Part shown: piece by piece, positions 60,782 through 64,000 of the stretch
Numbering within the stretch: the stretch's first letter is position 1
How the letters are laid out: every line of letters starts with the position of its first letter
NCBI RefSeq assembly: GCF_003966915.1
Contig: NZ_AP018150.1
Span: 1,984,001-2,048,000 of the forward strand
Source of the DNA: Mycoavidus cysteinexigens
GTDB lineage: Bacteria; Pseudomonadota; Gammaproteobacteria; Burkholderiales; Burkholderiaceae
Reading direction: 5' to 3'
Length of the DNA: 64,000 bases
Translations under genes and position numbers: made by a program
The notes under the pieces: generated by a model
Told to the model about the DNA's origin: nothing
Databases searched by the model: none
What the model saw: only the letters and a program-made list of their open reading frames with translations

Positions 60782-62986
60782 TTAAATGCATTGAGCTCCA
60801 AGCTCTAAAGGCTTAGGATTCCCAGTTGCGCCCTTTTGTTGTAGGAAATGCCTATTTATGGGGTCTAACCCCTTGGCATCCTTGATACCCATACCCTTTA
60901 CGCTCGGCTCTGCTTGAAATAAGTCGGGGTCCGAATATACTCCCTCTCTCCAACCAGAGAAATTCCACAGTACAACCTGGTTATTTCCGCTCAATGCAAG
61001 TACCTTACCATCAGGTGAAAAACTCATCCCCCATGCTCCTTTTCGGTACCCTTTAAGCTGAACATACGAGTCGGCGCTTAATCTTCCACACATCCTGAGT
61101 ACGCCATTGCCACTCACCGACGCTAAAGGTTCACCCTCTGGCGAAGCAGTCTGAGTCTGAGACTGTGACAACGCTATGCTTTCCTCTTCCTTCAATGCGA
61201 GCATCGGCGATCCATCCTTGCTCACCGCTACCGAAAATTCTTTACCTGACGCAAGCACGCTTCGCAAATTCCATAGTCTGATCGTTTCATCCTCGCTCGC
61301 CGTTGCCAAAAATTCGCCGTCTGGCGAAAACTCCAGAGCATTCACTCGATCGTGATGCCCTTCAAAAATACCCAGCCTTTTCTGTTTCTCCAGGCTCCAC
61401 AGCTCTACCTTATTAAACGCCCCCAATACTAAAAACTTACCGTCTGAAGATACCTTCATGCTCTGGATTTGATGTGTATTTTTGCAAAAATAGGACGGTT
61501 CTTGCACAACTCCATCCCACCTTAGCGCCCCCATGCCGGCCCATGATACTAAAAGCTCATTATTAGGCAACGCATCCAGGGCCAGCACAGCACTAGGCCC
61601 CTGAATTTGACTAAACTTTTCAGATTGGAGATTCCATAACATCGCCCTACCATCTGCACTTCCTGACGCCAACAGCTCGCTATTTTTCAAAAACTTTACA
61701 TTCATTACCGCATCGGTATGCCCTACTAGCTCACTCAGTAACGCTTTATGTTTTATATCCCATATCATCACGTTGTGATCTTTATCCGCTGAGGCTAAAA
61801 GCTTACTGTCTGACGAAAAACTCAGGCGTACCACAGCAGCGCTATGTCCATCCAGCGTACGCTCCAGCTTTAAAGTTTTCGCTTGATACAGTTTAATTTG
61901 GCCCTCATCCGTACTCACAGCCAACCAAGACCCATCAGGTGAATAACGGCAGTCATGCACCAAGCTGCCTACCCATACAGTGGGCAACCGCCAAAAATTT
62001 AACTGCACCAAATTAGCTTCTCGCAAATCAGCGCCTTCTAAGGTTGCGCCGTAGAAATTGACATTGCTTAAATCCGCCCCTTTAAACTGAGTGTTATTAA
62101 ACCAGCCTTGGCTTAAATCTGCCGCTGGGACGCGGATTTTGTTGAAATCGTGCCCACTTAAATCTATGCCCGCTTTAACCAATATAGTTAAGGCATTCGC
62201 GGCTATCTTTTGCACCTCTTCGATAGATAAGGTGTTCCCTGCTATTTCTTGCATCCCTTCAGTTTTTGAGCGCTCGACCCAATCGAGTAATATTTGTTCT
62301 AATCTAGGGTTTGGTTGAGCGCCTGACGCCGAAATTCGACCACCTTTAATAGGTGTTTTTTCAGAAAATCCCCAGCTGTCTACCCAATTCCATAGCCCTT
62401 CTAATCTAGGTTTTGGGTGAATTTCTTGCTTAAAAAAATCCCATATCACGGGACTAGAAATAAGACGGATTAGCTCGAAAAGCTGATGGTCCTCCACGAT
62501 TTTATCTAGCTGACCTGAGCCCGCTAATTCTTTTAACCGATTCAAGACATAAGTTTGTAAACGAGAATCTGTTTGGGCCTGAATTTGCCGGTATTTCGGT
62601 GGAATTCTCCGCCAAAACAAATTTTCTAATTTGGCCTCAGGCAAAACTGCTGACTGACTGTAAGGGAGCCAGCTAATTAACGCTTCGAAAAAGCCCTTGC
62701 TAGCTTCAAGCAATCTTTCTTCAAGCAAGTTTTTCCTACTTTCTACATCTAAATGTTGCATGATGTCTTCCAAGATTTCGAAAGGTAGCGAGTCTAGCCG
62801 AGATTCTGGCGAACTTTGCACTCGATGATGAGTTATTATTTTAGGTGGCTTTTCAGAGAAATACGGCCTAGCTTCTAGAGCCAAATTCTCCACTACTTTA
62901 TTTTGATTTCCAGCATGGTAGTGAGGCAACAAAAGCATTGAAAATTTGTTAGCCATACGATACGCGCAGTTACTAATGCCTAACAT
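60782..62986 (-). CDS. F-box / pentapeptide / WD40 repeat protein
   Basis: A 734-residue protein of eukaryotic design. An F-box-like segment (about 63-106) starts SRLDSLPFEILEDIMQHL, with the LPxEIL signature. An unassigned helical region follows, then pentapeptide repeats (about 275-331: ADLSQGWFNN, FKGADLSNVNFYGATLEGAD) and seven to eight WD40 blades (about 338-690), with clear units ending MIWDI, MLWNL, ELWSL, RLWNL and VLWNF. F-box proteins bind Skp1 and present targets to SCF ubiquitin ligases; WD40 supplies the target-binding face in FBXW proteins. Bacteria lack SCF, so a host-directed effector is inferred. AGGAGG lies six bases before ATG 62986, which decides against ATG 62992. No signal peptide is clear. 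Confidence 0.8.
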   Translation of the reverse strand: MLGISNCAYRMANKFSMLLLPHYHAGNQNKVVENLALEARPYFSEKPPKIITHHRVQSSPESRLDSLPFEILEDIMQHLDVESRKNLLEERLLEASKGFFEALISWLPYSQSAVLPEAKLENLFWRRIPPKYRQIQAQTDSRLQTYVLNRLKELAGSGQLDKIVEDHQLFELIRLISSPVIWDFFKQEIHPKPRLEGLWNWVDSWGFSEKTPIKGGRISASGAQPNPRLEQILLDWVERSKTEGMQEIAGNTLSIEEVQKIAANALTILVKAGIDLSGHDFNKIRVPAADLSQGWFNNTQFKGADLSNVNFYGATLEGADLREANLVQLNFWRLPTVWVGSLVHDCRYSPDGSWLAVSTDEGQIKLYQAKTLKLERTLDGHSAAVVRLSFSSDSKLLASADKDHNVMIWDIKHKALLSELVGHTDAVMNVKFLKNSELLASGSADGRAMLWNLQSEKFSQIQGPSAVLALDALPNNELLVSWAGMGALRWDGVVQEPSYFCKNTHQIQSMKVSSDGKFLVLGAFNKVELWSLEKQKRLGIFEGHHDRVNALEFSPDGEFLATASEDETIRLWNLRSVLASGKEFSVAVSKDGSPMLALKEEESIALSQSQTQTASPEGEPLASVSGNGVLRMCGRLSADSYVQLKGYRKGAWGMSFSPDGKVLALSGNNQVVLWNFSGWREGVYSDPDLFQAEPSVKGMGIKDAKGLDPINRHFLQQKGATGNPKPLELGAQCI

Positions 62987-62992
62987 CAGCAT

Positions 62993-63227
62993 CCTCCTTT
63001 TAAATTATATTATCGCTATTAGAAATTTTTTATATCGCTCTGACTTAAACAAACCTAGCCGGCTATTTCAGAATTATGTTGGCCGGCCGAGCTAGGTAAA
63101 CCAGAGAGCCTGGATTGTACAGAAATTGGAGATGTGTTGCAGCAGAGGCAACAGTACAAGCGCAGAAGCTAAACCAGCATTTCTTGTCTGAGCACTAGCC
63201 CAGTTATTATCTTTTGAGAAGGCGAGC
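62993..63227. other. Spacer upstream of the F-box gene
   Basis: AT-rich near 63000 (promoter side of the F-box gene), with no gene recognised. The GGCCGGCCGA-type stretch at 63080 is only GC-rich. Confidence 0.4.
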
Positions 63228-64000
63228 CTATGCCGCCATGCGCCGCCTAAACACCCAATGCAGTTCATCGGATGCTTGGGGTTCGAACCGATACCCTTCG
63301 CTATCAAAATCCTTTAATTGCACCACCTCATCAATCTGATTCAAGACCGCATAACGCGCCATTAAACCTCGCGCGCGTTTGGCGTAAAAGCTAATGATCT
63401 TATAACGCCCATTTTTCCAGTCTTCAAAAATTGGGGTGATTACAGTTGCCTTGAGCAGCTTAGGTTTAATAGATTTAAAGTATTCCGCCGATGCAAGGTT
63501 GAGCAAAATGGGGGAAGCGCTCTGTAGCGTATGGCCTAACTCGGCATTCAGCGCTTGGGTGATTCTCTCGCCCCAAAAAGCATATAGATCTTTGCCATGA
63601 GAATTGGGCAAACGAATCCCCATTTCAAGCCGATATGGCTGCATCAAATCCAATGGCCGCAATACGCCATATAAGCCCGATAAAATACGTAAATGAGCTT
63701 GCGCCCACAGCAATGCATCTGCTGTAAGCGTTGCTGCGTTAAGTCCAGCATAAACATCGCCATTAAAAGCCAGTATGGCTTGTTTTGACTGGGCCCCGGG
63801 AAATGCCGGCGACCAATCGGCATAACGCTGAAAATTCAAGTGCGCGAGCTCATCCGAAAGACCCATCAAAGTTGCAATCTGTGCCGGAGAGAAAGTCCGC
63901 AGTATGTCAATCAGCTGAGCTGAATCCTGAGCAAAAGCAGGCAGCGTAGCGTACTCAAGTTGAGCCGGGGTTTTGTAATCAAGCGATTTAGCTGGAGAGA
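63228..64000 (-). CDS. yaaA: Peroxide stress protein YaaA (5' truncated)
   Basis: The minus-strand frame is open to the window edge; it starts visibly at [16 protein letters not shown], the usual beginning of YaaA/DUF328, so only a few residues are missing. Further on are [37 protein letters not shown], and the end [18 protein letters not shown]. YaaA lowers free iron and protects DNA during peroxide stress. Length (about 257 visible residues) matches the family. A start at TTG 63869 within the frame would be too short. Confidence 0.9.
   Translation of the reverse strand, partial: SPAKSLDYKTPAQLEYATLPAFAQDSAQLIDILRTFSPAQIATLMGLSDELAHLNFQRYADWSPAFPGAQSKQAILAFNGDVYAGLNAATLTADALLWAQAHLRILSGLYGVLRPLDLMQPYRLEMGIRLPNSHGKDLYAFWGERITQALNAELGHTLQSASPILLNLASAEYFKSIKPKLLKATVITPIFEDWKNGRYKIISFYAKRARGLMARYAVLNQIDEVVQLKDFDSEGYRFEPQASDELHWVFRRRMAA

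Overview
The window looks like a chromosomal segment of a Burkholderiaceae-type beta-proteobacterium. Several gene blocks follow the usual Burkholderia order: pyrG-kdsA-eno-ftsB, comEC/lolD/lolC, recJ-prfB-lysS, trxB/ftsK-lolA-rarA-serS and rpsO-pnp-qor/tpiA-secG. Moderate GC, many broken mobile-element pieces, a peptide-binding protein with LysR regulators and a eukaryote-like F-box/WD40 protein suggest a host-associated lineage, perhaps an endofungal symbiont of the Mycoavidus/Glomeribacter kind. That identification is inference from protein style and gene order; no database search was made.

Layout. 1-8.3 kb: the right end of a prophage (DUF2815 protein, Rha regulator, family A DNA polymerase, VRR-NUC nuclease, SNF2-like helicase, a frameshifted 2-hydroxycarboxylate transporter, a DUF4224 protein, tyrosine integrase) ending against the 3' end of a tRNA-His gene. 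8.5-28.9 kb: core genes for ornithine lipid, peptidoglycan, CTP, Kdo, glycolysis, division, DNA uptake, lipoprotein export, recombination, translation release (prfB with its +1 frameshift) and lysyl-tRNA synthesis. 29-40.3 kb: an accessory island bounded by two paralogous LysR genes. It holds a dppA-like fragment, an apparently complete ORF-less group II intron of 851 nt, three transposase/resolvase scraps, a GC-rich three-gene block of Pseudomonas character (CBS/DUF294 protein, DnaQ-like exonuclease, BCCT transporter), a decayed IS3-family element and a full dppA-type gene. 40.8-47.8 kb: serS, rarA, lolA, ftsK, trxB. 48.1-49.1 kb: an Rpn-type nuclease gene split by one stop codon. 49.2-59.2 kb: nadE, secG, tpiA, a large UPF1-like helicase inserted between tpiA and qor, then pnp and rpsO. 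59.4-64 kb: a BamE-like lipoprotein, tRNA-Pro, a small exported protein, the F-box/pentapeptide/WD40 protein and the start-truncated yaaA.

How parts work together. LolC/LolD release lipoproteins from the inner membrane and LolA carries them across the periplasm. PBP1A, FtsB and FtsK serve wall synthesis and division. PNP and S15 share an operon with a strong hairpin between them. The prophage genes form a compact replication cassette with overlapping or near-adjacent reading frames. The strongest candidates for new biology are the F-box/WD40 protein (a possible host ubiquitin-pathway mimic), the ORF-less group II intron, and the apparent Pseudomonas-derived island.
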